From Macrothele yani (Eukaryota; Arthropoda; Arachnida; Araneae; Macrothelidae): a stretch of 64,000 nt of DNA. Location of the stretch: assembly GCA_039090855.1 (NCBI GenBank), contig CM077034.1:230643005-230707004 (forward strand), written 5' to 3'. The notes below the pieces were generated by a model. The model searched no databases. It was not told where the DNA came from and saw nothing but the letters and a program-made list of their open reading frames with translations. The position numbers and the translations under genes are program-made. Position 1 is the first letter of the stretch. Each line of letters starts with the position of its first letter. Shown here in pieces: positions 54,351 to 64,000 of this stretch.

Positions 54351-55904
54351 CACTGGTGTGCAAAAATTAAGGACGAAGAGGAGAAATTAGCATAACAGCG
54401 GAACGAGCAGGCAGAACTGACCGAAAGACCACTCAGGAAATAGACTAGGCTTCGGTACGGTAGGACATGCGCATATATGCAGCATGACGTAGAGGGAGGG
54501 GGAGTGTCAGAAGGTTATAAAGCACACGGGCGGTGTACGCTCAGCAATTCGGTGAAAGCTATTGCACGGTGTACATCGGTTTGAGCGACATCGATTTGCT
54601 GTCACCGTTTGATATGGCCAACAGGCAATCCAGTAGACGACATCTGGATGACTTTACCTGAGGTCGCGTCATTGGGAAGTTGGAAGAAGGTCGAAGTGTG
54701 ACTAGTGTGGCCGAGGAGTTCGAGATTGCTCACAGCATCGTTTCACGAGCTTGGAGAGCATTTCAAACGACAGGAACAGCTGTCCGAGAGTTTAGAAGTG
54801 GTTGTCCACGAGCAACCACGGCGGCGGACGACCGGTATATTGTCCTACAGGCGAGAAGAGACAGACGGCAGACAGCGGGAGAAATCGCAAGGCACATGCA
54901 ACAGACAACTGGACGTCCGTTATCGCGTTTTACCGTGGCCAGGAGGCTGCACAAAGGTGGTCTATTTGCACGACGACCAGTATGGTGTGTGCCATTAACG
55001 CCTGCTCATCGGACACGTCGGTTTCTGTGGTGACAGGAACACAAGAACTGGACACATCAGCAATGGGGTCGAGTTCTCTTTACGGGTGAGAGCCGATTTA
55101 GTCTGACGAGCGATTCTGGGCGTATACACATCTAGAGAGAGAAGGGAACACGCAATCACACCTCCAACATCATCGAAAGGGACCTGTTTGGAGGTAGCGG
55201 AGTTCTCGTTTGGGGCGGTATCATGCTTGGTAGCCGTACTGACCTCCACATCATCCAAGGAGGTTCAGTCACTGGTGTCCGCTATTGTACCGAGGTTCTC
55301 CTGCCTCACGTGCGTCTGTTTAGATGTGCTGTGGGTCCTGAGTTCCTTTTCATGGACGACAACGCTACACCTCATCGTACAGTGGCTGTCGCAGAACTGT
55401 TGGAGAGTGAAGATATTCAACGCATGGATTAGCCCGCAAGGTCCCCGCACCTAAATCCAATCGAACACGTGTGGGACCTTCTCGGGAGACGCTTGGCAGT
55501 ACGTCACCAGCCGCCAGCAACTATTCCGCAGCTGCGATTGGCGCTACAAGAGGAATGGGCCGCGACGCCTCAACAGCTCCTGGACAACCTCGTCCTCAGC
55601 ATGGACAGACGTTGTAAATCCTGCAACGCAGTCAGGGGTGATCATATCCCCTACTAAAGACTGGATTTTTCTTGGCAGCCGCCTGTCACATGGACGTTTC
55701 TGTCTTCTGTCTAGTTGTGCTCGAAGCTAACTTTTCAATAAAGTGCCTTTGTATCCTTTGGTTTCCTTGTTCGGACGGTTTGCTCACTTGTCCCATATTC
55801 TTACATCTTGGGGATCTTATGGTATGATTTGAGTCGATGTGGAGCACTTCTGCACGACGTTACATTCGAAAAACTGTCTCGTCCTTAATTTTTGCACGCC
55901 AGTG
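54351..55904 (+). mobile_element. Complete Tc1-like element (family C) with terminal repeats and TA duplication
   Basis: The left end CACTGGTGTGCAAAAATTAA (54351) and the reverse complement of the right end CACTGGCGTGCAAAAATTAA (from 55904) match over about 26 bp with one mismatch, both continuing GGACGA. TA flanks both sides (54349-54350, 55905-55906). Length 1554 bp. Confidence 0.93.
54614..55657 (+). pseudogene. Tc1-like transposase of family C, inactivated
   Basis: It starts MANRQSSRRHLDDFT at 54614, has a stop at 54659-54661, then GRVIGKLEEGRSVTSVAEEF (helix-turn-helix) and SRFTVARRLHKGGLFARRP (second helix-turn-helix). A stop at 55031 precedes QEHKNWTHQQWGRVLF. The first catalytic motif reads FTGESRFS, with Gly replacing Asp. 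FMDDNATPH and NPIEHVWDLLGRR keep the second Asp and the Glu. The C-terminus MDRRCKSCNAVRGDHIPY is intact. Further stops lie near 55130 and 55429. Related to family A (shared RRHLDD, ARRLH-GGL-ARRP) but clearly older. Confidence 0.9.
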
Positions 55905-55906
55905 TA

Positions 55907-56440
55907 ATTCCCTATAGGGAATTAGCCAAAGAAAAAGGTCCTGCACGAGTAGACTGAAGGTCAAATATTTTATGTTTGAAGTCAACCTATACAGCGTAAT
56001 GGTAAAGTCAGGTATGCATATTATACATTATTTTAAAGGAAATTTTATGCTGTATTCAAATATGTTTACAGAATGTTATTACCAGTAACAGAAGGGAAGT
56101 TACACGCAAAAGTACAGCGTCTAGTCATAAAAAGCAACAAATAGTGGAATTTCTGAAATTGGTGTACAATGCATTTAATGTAAAATTAATGTAGAGTACA
56201 TTACTGACACTTGCAGAACACTTGAAATAACTGACCAACAAGCAAAAGCAAAATTGAGTCTGTAATTCTTTAATTGATTCTGTAAGAGCCGTATGTCACC
56301 GCTTTATCACCAATGGATAGCTAAAGAAGCTCATTAGTTCCATGCCAAGAAGGTGCACTTTGTTGCTAAGTAACCGTGGTGTTCCAATTAAATATCAGGT
56401 AATCTCAAAAATACTGTCGTTTTTTCAGCGTGTGAAGAAA
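55907..56440. other. AT-rich spacer
   Basis: About 530 bp with no recognised gene or element. It may be ordinary intron 3. Confidence 0.5.
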
Positions 56441-57330
56441 AGAAAGAAAAAAGGTTACTGGAACAGATGTTTTAATCCATATAATAAGTGCTCCCGGTTG
56501 TTACAACCTTCTCCCATCGATCGACAAGGTTTTGAATCCCAGACTTGTAGAATTCTATGGGTTTCGATGCAAAAAAAGGCACAAAGTGTTCACTGTACCT
56601 CCTCCACATTTCGAAGTGTTTTCCTAGGAAGATGGTTTTGCAGGCTGCAAAAGAGGTGGTAGTCTGATGGGACGATGTCAGGGGAATATGCTAAATGCGG
56701 AAGACTTTTCCATCCGAAGTCCTGCAAAGTGGCACTGGTCATCTTCGCCACGTGTGGTTCTGCTTTGTCCTGCTGCAGCAGCACGCCTTTGCCATTCACG
56801 AGTGCTGGACGGTTTTTCGTTGGGTGGGAGCAGCTAGTAATGGATTATGCCTTGCATATCCCACCACCCAGACATGAAAACCTTTTGTGGGAAACGTCCT
56901 GGTTTTGCCATTGCTCCAGGCACATTCCCTTTGGGAAGCCACTGCCGTTTACGCTTAGTGTTGTTATAAACGATCCATTTTTCATTGCCCGTGACAATTC
57001 TGTGCAAAAATTTCCCCTTTTTTTTCACGGGAGAGCAAAGAAGTGCAAATGTCCACACGCTGTTGTGGTGTGAGATCATGGGGTATCCACTTCTCCAGTT
57101 TCGGCACATAACCAAGGTCCTGCAGGTGCCGGTGAACAGTGGAATGGGTTGAATGAACAAGTGTGGCCAATTCCTCGACTTCTCGCAACAGCAGCTTTCA
57201 GCTCGTCGTTATCCAGCTCAACAGGCCTTCCGGGGTCGCGTATTTCACAAGTGAATGTACGGAATTGCGATTAAGGCCATTTCAGCCACGCGATTGGTTC
57301 AGAACTACGTTGGAGATTGCGAGTAGGCGT
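56441..57330 (-). pseudogene. Mariner-like transposase (DD34D type), inactivated
   Basis: Minus-strand pieces in order: VEELATLVHSTHSTVHRHLQ (helix-turn-helix, about 57175), LGYVPKLEKWIPHDLTPQQR, FLHRIVTGNEKWIVYNN, VFMSGWWDMQGIIHY, VLLQQDKAEPHVAKMT (second Asp) and LAYSPDIVPSDYHLFCSLQN (third Asp, about 56640). The first catalytic motif is TGNEKW where the family has TGDEKW. A frameshift lies near the T run at 57017-57025, and stops break the rest. The C-terminal end (cf. VDRW.KVV) falls near 56460-56520. Confidence 0.85.
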
Positions 57331-57541
57331 GGCTTACGAGGAGAGTCATGTGAGTGAGACATGTTAGTTTTGCTGCACACGCCAAAAGCCATTTTAATGT
57401 ACGGGTGTTTTCATTGCGAAAATGGTTACCCCAGTTGTTTTACACTTACAGTCGGAATGCGACAGGAGGTAAATACAGAGTGTACTTTATTGGTAGGGGA
57501 ACTTTTGAGTTTTTATATTAACATGACTCCATGGACTTGTG
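57331..57541. other. Short spacer
   Basis: No recognised feature. Confidence 0.4.
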
Positions 57542-57551
57542 ACTTATCTTT

Positions 57552-58158
57552 TTTTTTTTTTTTTTTTTTTATTGGAGGTTTATTGTTTGTTTGTTTGTTT
57601 GTTTTGTTTTTTGGAGGTTTAACGACCACCGTGAGCAACTCAATGGGCTATAAGCAGTCGCCCGTCCCTAATTTAGAGTCACTGGTTCCAGGGAAGGGAG
57701 AGAACCAGTGCCATAAGACAAACACAACATCCATGCCTGACCGGGATTCGAACCCGGACCCCTTACGGACGAATGATCAGAGGCCAGCGTCTTAGACCAC
57801 TGCGCCACCGGGGCGGCAATGGAGGTTTAACGACCACCGTGAGCAACTCAATGGGCTACAAGCAGTCGCCCGTCCCTAATTTGGGGTCACTGGTTCCAGG
57901 GAAGGGAAAGAGCCAGTGCCGTAAGACAAACACAACATCCATTGATTGATTGGAGGTATAACGACCACCGTGAGCAACTCAATGGGCTATAAGCAGTCGC
58001 CCGTCCCTAATTTAGGGTCACTGGTTACAGGGAAGGGAGAGAGCCAGTGCCGTAAGACAAACACAACATCCATGCCTCACCGGGATTCGAACACGGACCC
58101 CTTACGGACGAATGATCAGAGGCCAGCGCCTTAGACCACTGCGCCACCGGGGCGGCCA
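57552..58158 (-). mobile_element. S1 SINE dimer with two heads and target duplication
   Basis: Flanked by ACTTATCTTT at 57542-57551 and 58159-58168. On the minus strand there are two tRNA-like heads (about 58075-58155 and 57735-57815) and three bodies (near 58070-57945, 57940-57825, 57730-57605), with an A-rich tail that includes (AAAC)n (GTTTGTTTGTTTGTTT on the + strand). Unlike the other multimers, an internal head is kept. Confidence 0.85.
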
Positions 58159-58168
58159 ACTTATCTTT

Positions 58169-58825
58169 CGAAGTACCTTCAATCATGGCTGCTTCAATCT
58201 ATGTAGTTCTCACAGAGCCGAAAGATGTCAGCATGTCAGCGCTCACTGCTGTAGAACAGGATTAGTACTGAGGTGTTTTGTATGGAGAACCATGATCTGT
58301 TTAACAGGGGTTTTTTTTTCCGGGAGAAGGCGGGTTGAAATGTGGAATTGAAGGCACTTTTGATGACGGAAGTGTCTTATTTTCAACAGAACACTGTTTT
58401 GAGGTCGTACTTCGTGTCATTAGGTAGTTCTTTTGCTAATGCAAAATGTCTGTATTAATTATTAATCACTCTATTTGATTTTTGTTTCTAGCTAGACCTC
58501 CTCATATTCACGAGGATAAAAACTTGATCGTCAGAATATTTCGTTGTGGGGACATACTTTTCATTGTTTAAGGTCCTTTTAAGGGCAATAAGAAAGGACC
58601 TTTAAAAGGTCAGCACGAATCGTGATGGGTAGTTGACGTGCTGCCATCTATTGGCCGATACGGAGTATGGTATTCAACTAGTTATTTCAAATTATACTTT
58701 ATTGGCAAAAACATAGCGAATACAGGCGTACCACATATGGCAAAATAAACAACAAAACAATGAGAGATACTGATGAAATATTACAGGTGAATGTGATACG
58801 GCTGTCAACTAAGGATGACAAAATG
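58169..58825. other. Intronic spacer
   Basis: No recognised gene or element. It contains a short near-palindrome (AAGGTCCTTTTAAGGGC ... AAAGGACCTTTAAAAGG, about 58569-58612). Confidence 0.5.
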
Positions 58826-58839
58826 TTAAAATCGTTAAT

Positions 58840-59503
58840 CATCATCATCATCATTGTCAACCATTATCAATCCACTGCTGGACGAAGGTCTCCCCAAGTT
58901 TCCTAAACAACGGTCTGTCTTGTGCCAGTCTCCTCCATGTCACCCCTGCATACTTTCGAATTTCATCCACCCATCTCCCATGTGGTCTTCTTCTGGGTCT
59001 TTTCCTGTCCCTTGGAATCCAATCTAAAATTTCGGCTGTCCATCGATGATCTGTCCTTCTGGCAGTATGTCCAGCCCATTGCCATTTCAGGGATTTAACT
59101 CTGATCATGATGTCTTCCACTCTTGTCATTTTTCGGATCCACGAGTTCCTCTTCTTATCTCTCCTGGTTACACCAAGCATGCACCTCTCCATGCTGCTTT
59201 GAGTTGTCTGCAGCCTTTGTATGTCTCTTTTAGTTAAGGCTCACGTCTCTGCACCATACGTAAGCACTGGAAGGATGCATTGATCAAACACTTTTCTTTT
59301 AAGACATAATGGCATATTGCTCTTGAAAATTATGCTGTTTCTTCCAAAAGCTCTCCAGGCAAGTTTTGTACGCCGATTAATTTCTTCATCAATGTGACCC
59401 TCACTTAATATCTGCTGTCCAAGATAAACGTACGTGTCTGTTATCTCCAGCTTTTCTCCATCAATCGATAAATCTTCATTTCTTGTAAAAGCATTGAATG
59501 CTT
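58840..59503 (-). mobile_element. RTE 3' fragment with 14-bp target duplication
   Basis: Flanked by TTAAAATCGTTAAT at 58826-58839 and 59504-59517. It contains only the C-terminal part of the ORF (YGAETW..., WIRKMTRVEDIMIRVK..., then a frameshifted KLGETFVQQWID) and the (TGA)n tail at the left. A clean example of 5' truncation on insertion. Confidence 0.92.
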
Positions 59504-59517
59504 TTAAAATCGTTAAT

Positions 59518-60763
59518 AAGGAACAATATATGCTTGAGGAAGATGATGCACTAGCAAAAGTAATGATTAATTAATAAAGCATGTGATGACGCGCAGAGTG
59601 AAAGCAGAGCACAAAACAACAGGTAAATATATTTACAAGAACATGGCTGTACAACGCAGTGCACAAAAAGAAGGGAACATGTAAAACACAACAAAAGCAT
59701 ATACTACGATAAAGGTACAGAAGTTCCCACAATCCAGGAAGCCACACGATATGTGACAAAAACATGATAAGTATTGCAGAACACAGTGGAAACTTGGGCA
59801 AACTCCCCAAGTGAAACACAAGGATACACAAAATACAAACAGCAAGCCGTGCAGTATTGCATCGGTCCAAAAAAACAATGACATCGGACGAGCAAAATAT
59901 ACATGACGTCAAAGAAAGTGAAAATGCAAGACAGAAATAAGGTATAAATTAAAAGATACAACACAATGCAGCAAGAAAAAACAGAAAGAACAAAGTATTG
60001 CAGGGCAATACCGTATTGCTCCTAGAGAACAAATACACGGTGCGCAACTCAATGAAGGTACAGGCAGCAAAAGCAGACACATGAGTGAAGAATAAGTATT
60101 AAGGACAGGTGCAACTAAGAAACAAATACAACACGGTACATGCACACGAATTACACAAAAATTGCAGAAAACCCCTATAATACAAATCATAAGCAGTTAC
60201 ATGACAAACACTTAGTAGACGCTGTGACGAAGCACCAGGAAGAGAGAAACACAAAATCTCGACTGATGCATTCAGATCTTCGAAGCTGGAAAAAAAAAAC
60301 AAAAAATCAGAAAGAAAGATGAATGGAAGATCCAGTGATTTCGAACCAACTGGACCTCTGCGCCCAGGTAGACTGGAAAGAGGCTTGAGATTGAGGGGTG
60401 GAAGCAGCGAAGTTCTCCAGGTTAGCTATTAAAGTCGTCCTCAATTTCAATATTAAGATAGATTTATACTTGTATTCTTCTGAAAAACTGGAGATATTCT
60501 TTATGATATCGTGCACAAAATTACTTTACCCTATTATTCAATATGATCATTTCTCACATATGTTAAGTACTCTCACAGTGAATTTATTAGGAAGCAGAAC
60601 TTCCCACGAATAATTCAGTATGAATTATTTGCCACATATGCAGTGGCGGCTCGTAGTAAGCTGAGATGGGGGAGGGGGCTGCATCTCAATTTTGTAGATA
60701 TCACGATACCACTTCGAAAGTTACGTTACTGCGCCTGTGCCGACGCTGTCCGTTTAATAATAA
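59518..60763. other. A/C-rich intronic sequence without a recognised gene
   Basis: 59570-60300 is rich in ACAA and CACA on the + strand. It yields hydrophobic Cys/Leu/Phe-rich open frames on the minus strand (up to 113 codons) with no family resemblance, so I treat them as composition artefacts. 60300-60640 is also unassigned. CAGTGGCGGCTCG (60641-60653) could be a transposon end, but no partner was seen. Confidence 0.5.
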
Positions 60764-60777
60764 TAATAACAATAATA

Positions 60778-61869
60778 ATAATCATCATCATTGTCAACCA
60801 TTATCAATCCACTGCTGGACGAAGGTCTCCCCAAGTTTCCTCCACAACGGTCTGTCTTGTGCCAGTCTCCTCCATGTCACCCCTGCATACTTTCGAATTT
60901 CATCCACCCATCTCCCATGTGGTCTTCTTCTGGGTCTTTTCCTGTCCCTTGGAATCCAATCTAAAATTTCGGCTGTCCATCGATGATCTGTCCTTCTGGC
61001 AGTATGTCCAGCCCATTGCCATTTCAGGGATTTAACTCTGATCATGATGTCTTCCACTCTTGTCATTTTTCGGATCCACGAGTTCCTCTTCTTATCTCTC
61101 CTGGTTACACGAAGCATGCACCTCTCCATGCTACTTTGAGTTGTCTGCAGTCTTTGTATATCTCTTTTAGTTAAGGTCCACGTCTCTGCACCATACGTAA
61201 GCACTGGAAGGATGCATTGATCAAACACTTTTCTTTTAAGACATAATGGCATATTGCTCTTGAAAATTATGCTGTTTCTTCCAAAAGCTCTCCCGGCAAG
61301 TTTTGTACGCCGATTAATTTCTTCATGAATGGGACCCTCACTCGATATCTGCTGTCCAAGATAAACGTACGTGTCTGTTATCTCCAGCTTTTCTCCATCA
61401 ATCGATAAATCTTCATTTCTTGTAAAAGCATTGAACATCACTTTTGTCTTCTGAAAGTTCATTTTTAATCTCACTTCTTTACTCTTGTCAGCAAGTTCTT
61501 GGATCATACTCTGCAGCTCTGATGGGCTAGTTGCAAAAATGACTACGTCATCAGCAAAACGAAGGTGGGTTAGATAATCTCCATTAATCTTTATCCCTTT
61601 GTTTTCCCAGTTCAGTGATTGAAAGACATTTTCCAATGTGGCATTAAAGAGCTTCGGAGATATGGTGTCACCTTGTCTCACTCCCTTTCCAATTTTTATG
61701 TGTGTTGTATTTTCAAACAGCCGAATCTTTGCACTTGCATTGAAAGAGCGAGTTAATATGAACTTCCATTGTGCATGGCTTTTATCGATTATGAAAAAGC
61801 CTTTGATTCGGTGAAACCATCAGCAGTTACAATGGCTCTGAAAACCTGCGGTATTGAAGATGCATACAT
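60778..61869 (-). mobile_element. RTE copy with 5' inversion and 14-bp target duplication
   Basis: Flanked by TAATAACAATAATA at 60764-60777 and 61870-61883. From 60778 to about 61740 the minus strand reads the C-terminal half of the RTE ORF: 295 codons with RQGDTISPKLF, LRFADDVVIF and one copy of the YGAETW segment, ending WIDNG. From 61741 to 61869 the + strand reads ERASEYEL (frame broken), MAFIDYEKAFDSVKPSAVTM and CGIEDAY, the part directly upstream in the element. The inverted piece and the main piece are separated by only about 25 bp in element coordinates. This is the footprint expected from twin priming. Confidence 0.88.
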
Positions 61870-61883
61870 TAATAACAATAATA

Positions 61884-62535
61884 TATATATATATACTGAT
61901 CGAAAGGGCTTTTTTTTACAAGAAATTAATATTTAGATTTTATATTTAGCGATTGATGGGGAAAATGTAAAGGTACCGATACCTAAATTAGGCAACAGAT
62001 ATTAAGCGATGGCCACATTGTCACATTTATGAAGAAAATAATCGACCTATAAAACTTCGTCGGATTCATTATTTCTTAAAAAGAAACTGATGAATCAGTG
62101 CATCCTTCCAGTTCTTACGCATGGAGCACAGACATGGACCTCAACTAAAACAGACCGACAGACGTTGCAGAGAACTGAAAGAAGCATGTAGAGATGCATG
62201 TTTGATGTTACATGGAAAGATACAAATAGGAACTCGTGGATCGGAAAAATGACAAGAGTGGAAGACATGGTCAAAATTTCTGAAACTGCAATGGGATGGA
62301 CATATTGCTAGAAGAAAGAACCACCGACGGAGAGTTGAAATATTAAACTGGATAGCAAGGGAAAGAACAATATCCAGAAGATGACAAGAGGGAGATGTGT
62401 ACATGAAATTCGAAAGCATGAAAGAAACTGACTCAAGGCAGACTGTTGTGAAAGAAGAAACTTGGAGACGTTTATCCAGCAGTGGATTGATGGTGGTTGC
62501 AAATTATATATACAAGCATATACTGTACGTATATA
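61884..62535 (+). pseudogene. Older, diverged RTE fragment
   Basis: After a TATATATA stretch the + strand from about 61938 reads a degenerate RTE C-terminus: AIDGENVK, LMNQCILPVLTHGAQTW, GTRGSEK-like and KLQWDGHIARRKNHRR segments, to CCAGCAGTGGATTGATGG at about 62500. Many substitutions and frame breaks make it older than the other copies. No clear target duplication. Confidence 0.7.
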
Positions 62536-63237
62536 TATATATATATATTCTATTAAGAAGAGACCTAAGCAAAAAAATTATATATTTTTGACTCATACCA
62601 AGTACAACATAGAAAGGGTTATGTATCTACCGGTGTGAGTAAAAGGAGAAAAGATAAAAAATAAAATAAAACAACTGAATGTAGAAAGTGTCGAGAATAC
62701 TGAGCCTTGGCTTTTTCAAGGACCAGCAAAAACTCTGCATTTTCTCACTTCCACAAAGACCTAGTTGGAAATGGGTTTCTGCAAAGCCATGGATACAAGT
62801 TATAAGCCCACCAAAAATTGTTTTAAAATTTATATATATGTCATGACCTCCGCAGAGTTGTATGTCACTCTCACAACTTGAGTTCTCTTTAATCTTCTTC
62901 TCTCTGTTTAATAGTAACAGATGAAGAGCATGGGTCGGGCCATGGAAGTTATGGATGTAAGCTAAATTGTTAACTAGCGCTAGGTCATACAACTCTGCGG
63001 AGGTCATGACATATATATAAATTTTAAAACAATTTTTGGTGGGCTTATAACTTGCATCCATGGCTTTGCAGAAACCCATTTCCAACTAGGTCTTTGTGGA
63101 AGTGAGAAAATGCAGAGTTTTTGCTGGTCCTTGATAAAGCCAAGGCTCATAACCTTTTCTATGTTGTACTTGGTGTGAGTCAAAAACTTTTTTTTGCTTC
63201 GGTCTCTTCTTAATAGAATATATATATATATATATAT
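62536..63237. repeat. Fold-back element with arms of about 240-320 bp, flanked by (TA)n
   Basis: The left arm (about 62549-62865) contains TTCTATTAAGAAGAGACC, TACCAAGTACAACATAGAAA, GGACCAGCAAAAACTCTGCA and GTCATGACCTCCGCAGAGTT. The right arm (about 62990-63220) is its reverse complement: AACTCTGCGGAGGTCATGAC, TGCAGAGTTTTTGCTGGTCC, TTTCTATGTTGTACTTGGTG, GGTCTCTTCTTAATAGAA. The left arm has about 70 extra bases near 62621-62700. The loop is about 120 bp. TATATATA runs border both ends. Minus-strand ORFs here are not recognised proteins. It is probably a long-TIR MITE. Confidence 0.88.
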
Positions 63238-64000
63238 ACCTTCGTTTTGCTGATGACGTAGTCATTTTTGCAACTACCCCATCAGAGCTGCAGAGTATAA
63301 TCCAGGAACTTGCTGACAAGAGTAAAGAAGTGGGATTAAAAATGAACTTTCAGAAGACAAAAGTGATGTTCAATGCTTTTACAAGAAATGAAGATTTATC
63401 GATTGATGGAGAAAAGCTGGAGATAACAGACACGTACGTTTATCTTGGACAGCAGATATCAAGTGAGGGTCACATTGATGAAGAAATTAATCGGCGTACA
63501 AAACTTGCCTGGAGAGCTTTTGGAAGAAACAGCATAATTTTCAAGAGCAATATGCCATTATGTCTTAAAAGGAAAGTGTTTGATCAATGCATCCTTCCAG
63601 TGCTTACGTATGGTGCAGAGACGTGGACTTTAACTAAAACAGACATACAAAGGCTGCAGACAACTCAAAGCAGCATGGAGAGGTGCATACTTGGTGTAAC
63701 CAGGAGAGATAAGAAGAGGAACTCGTGGATCCGAAAAATGAAAAGAGTGGGAGACATCATGATCAGAGTTAAATCCCTGAAATGGCAATGGGCTGGACAT
63801 ACTGCCAGAAGGACAGACCATACATGGACAGCCGAAATTTTAGATTGGAATGCAAGGGACAGGGAAAGACCCAGAAAAAGACCACATGGGAGATGGGTGG
63901 ATGAAATTCGAAAATATGCGGGAGTGACATGGAGGAGACTGGCACAAGACAGACCGTTGTGGAGGAAACTTGGGGAGACCTTCTTCCAGCAGTGGATTGA
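63238..64000 (+). pseudogene. RTE fragment running off the right window edge
   Basis: The + strand starts abruptly at CTTCGTTTTGCTGATGACGT (the FADD motif) after the (TA)n run and reads ELADKSKEVGLKMNFQKTKV, YGAETWTLTKTD (single copy of the repeat segment), WIRKMKRVGDIMIRVK, to the KLGETFFQQWI end at the window edge. The 5' part of the reverse transcriptase is missing. Confidence 0.9.

Noticed and set aside
58480..58560. A possible fourth exon after TTTTTGTTTCTAG at 58493
   Set aside because: Completing the AG codon of exon C would give Ser followed at once by a stop, and the next residues do not match the family.
59570..60190. A possible Cys-rich membrane protein gene on the minus strand
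   Set aside because: Overlapping hydrophobic frames in all phases come from A/C-rich composition. No motif, splice signal or homology recognised.
61741..64000. One + strand RTE copy running from 61741 to 64000 with insertions
   Set aside because: The 14-bp duplication at 60764 and 61870 closes the first copy, and about 200 bp of RTE would be missing between the pieces, so two separate insertions fit better.

Overview
This window is eukaryotic, most likely a large-genome arthropod. The signs are exons with GT/GC-AG splice signals separated by introns of 15-19 kb, tRNA-headed SINEs, RTE-type LINEs ending in (TGA)n, many decayed Tc1/mariner elements, and four long satellite arrays. The species cannot be fixed from sequence alone. 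There are no prokaryotic genes, operons or CRISPR arrays.

The only host gene I can support runs on the + strand. Three internal exons (18530-18630, 38030-38197, 53266-53359) join in phase. They encode part of a multi-pass membrane acyltransferase of the NRF-6 ('nose resistant to fluoxetine')/acyltransferase-3 family. Introns 1 and 2 are about 19.4 and 15.1 kb and are filled with repeats. Earlier and later exons were not found, so the gene probably extends beyond both edges.

Layout: 1-8381, a 297-bp satellite built from the 3' end of a Tc1-like transposon. 8.4-10.3 kb, two dead transposases. 10.6-14.35 kb, a 330-bp satellite with a tRNA-like Pol III promoter in each unit, ending against a truncated Tc1 element. 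15.2-16.6 kb, an RTE copy. 16.9-18.4 kb, a complete Tc1-family insertion with a frameshift. 18.5 kb, exon A. 18.8-28.66 kb, a 240-bp satellite (about 41 copies). 29.35-33.0 kb, a 92-bp minisatellite (about 40 copies). 33.2 kb, a tRNA-Thr-like sequence. 34 kb, a Tc1 relic. 35.1-37.9 kb, nine 298-bp tRNA-headed units plus one inverted copy. 38.0 kb, exon B. 38.5-39.8 kb, a polypurine GACAGA tract. 40.0-42.6 kb, mariner relics, one fused to a Tc1 fragment. 42.6-47.2 kb, a LINE ORF1 (one CCHC knuckle) split by SINE insertions. Two of the window's SINE insertions (44973-46525 and 47231-49038) are multimers with one tRNA head and 11-12 bodies. 49.9-53.0 kb, an RTE whose ORF carries an 11-fold in-frame repeat of 54 residues. 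53.3 kb, exon C. 53.5-64 kb, more SINE, Tc1, mariner and RTE copies, one RTE with a 5' inversion, and a fold-back element.

The repeats share a theme: pieces of mobile elements (a Tc1 3' end, SINE bodies, tRNA heads, one RTE segment) have repeatedly become tandem arrays, several of them inside introns of one gene. Every transposase and reverse transcriptase relic shows truncation, a frameshift or a catalytic substitution, except the RTE ORF at 50-53 kb, which is open but 5' truncated.
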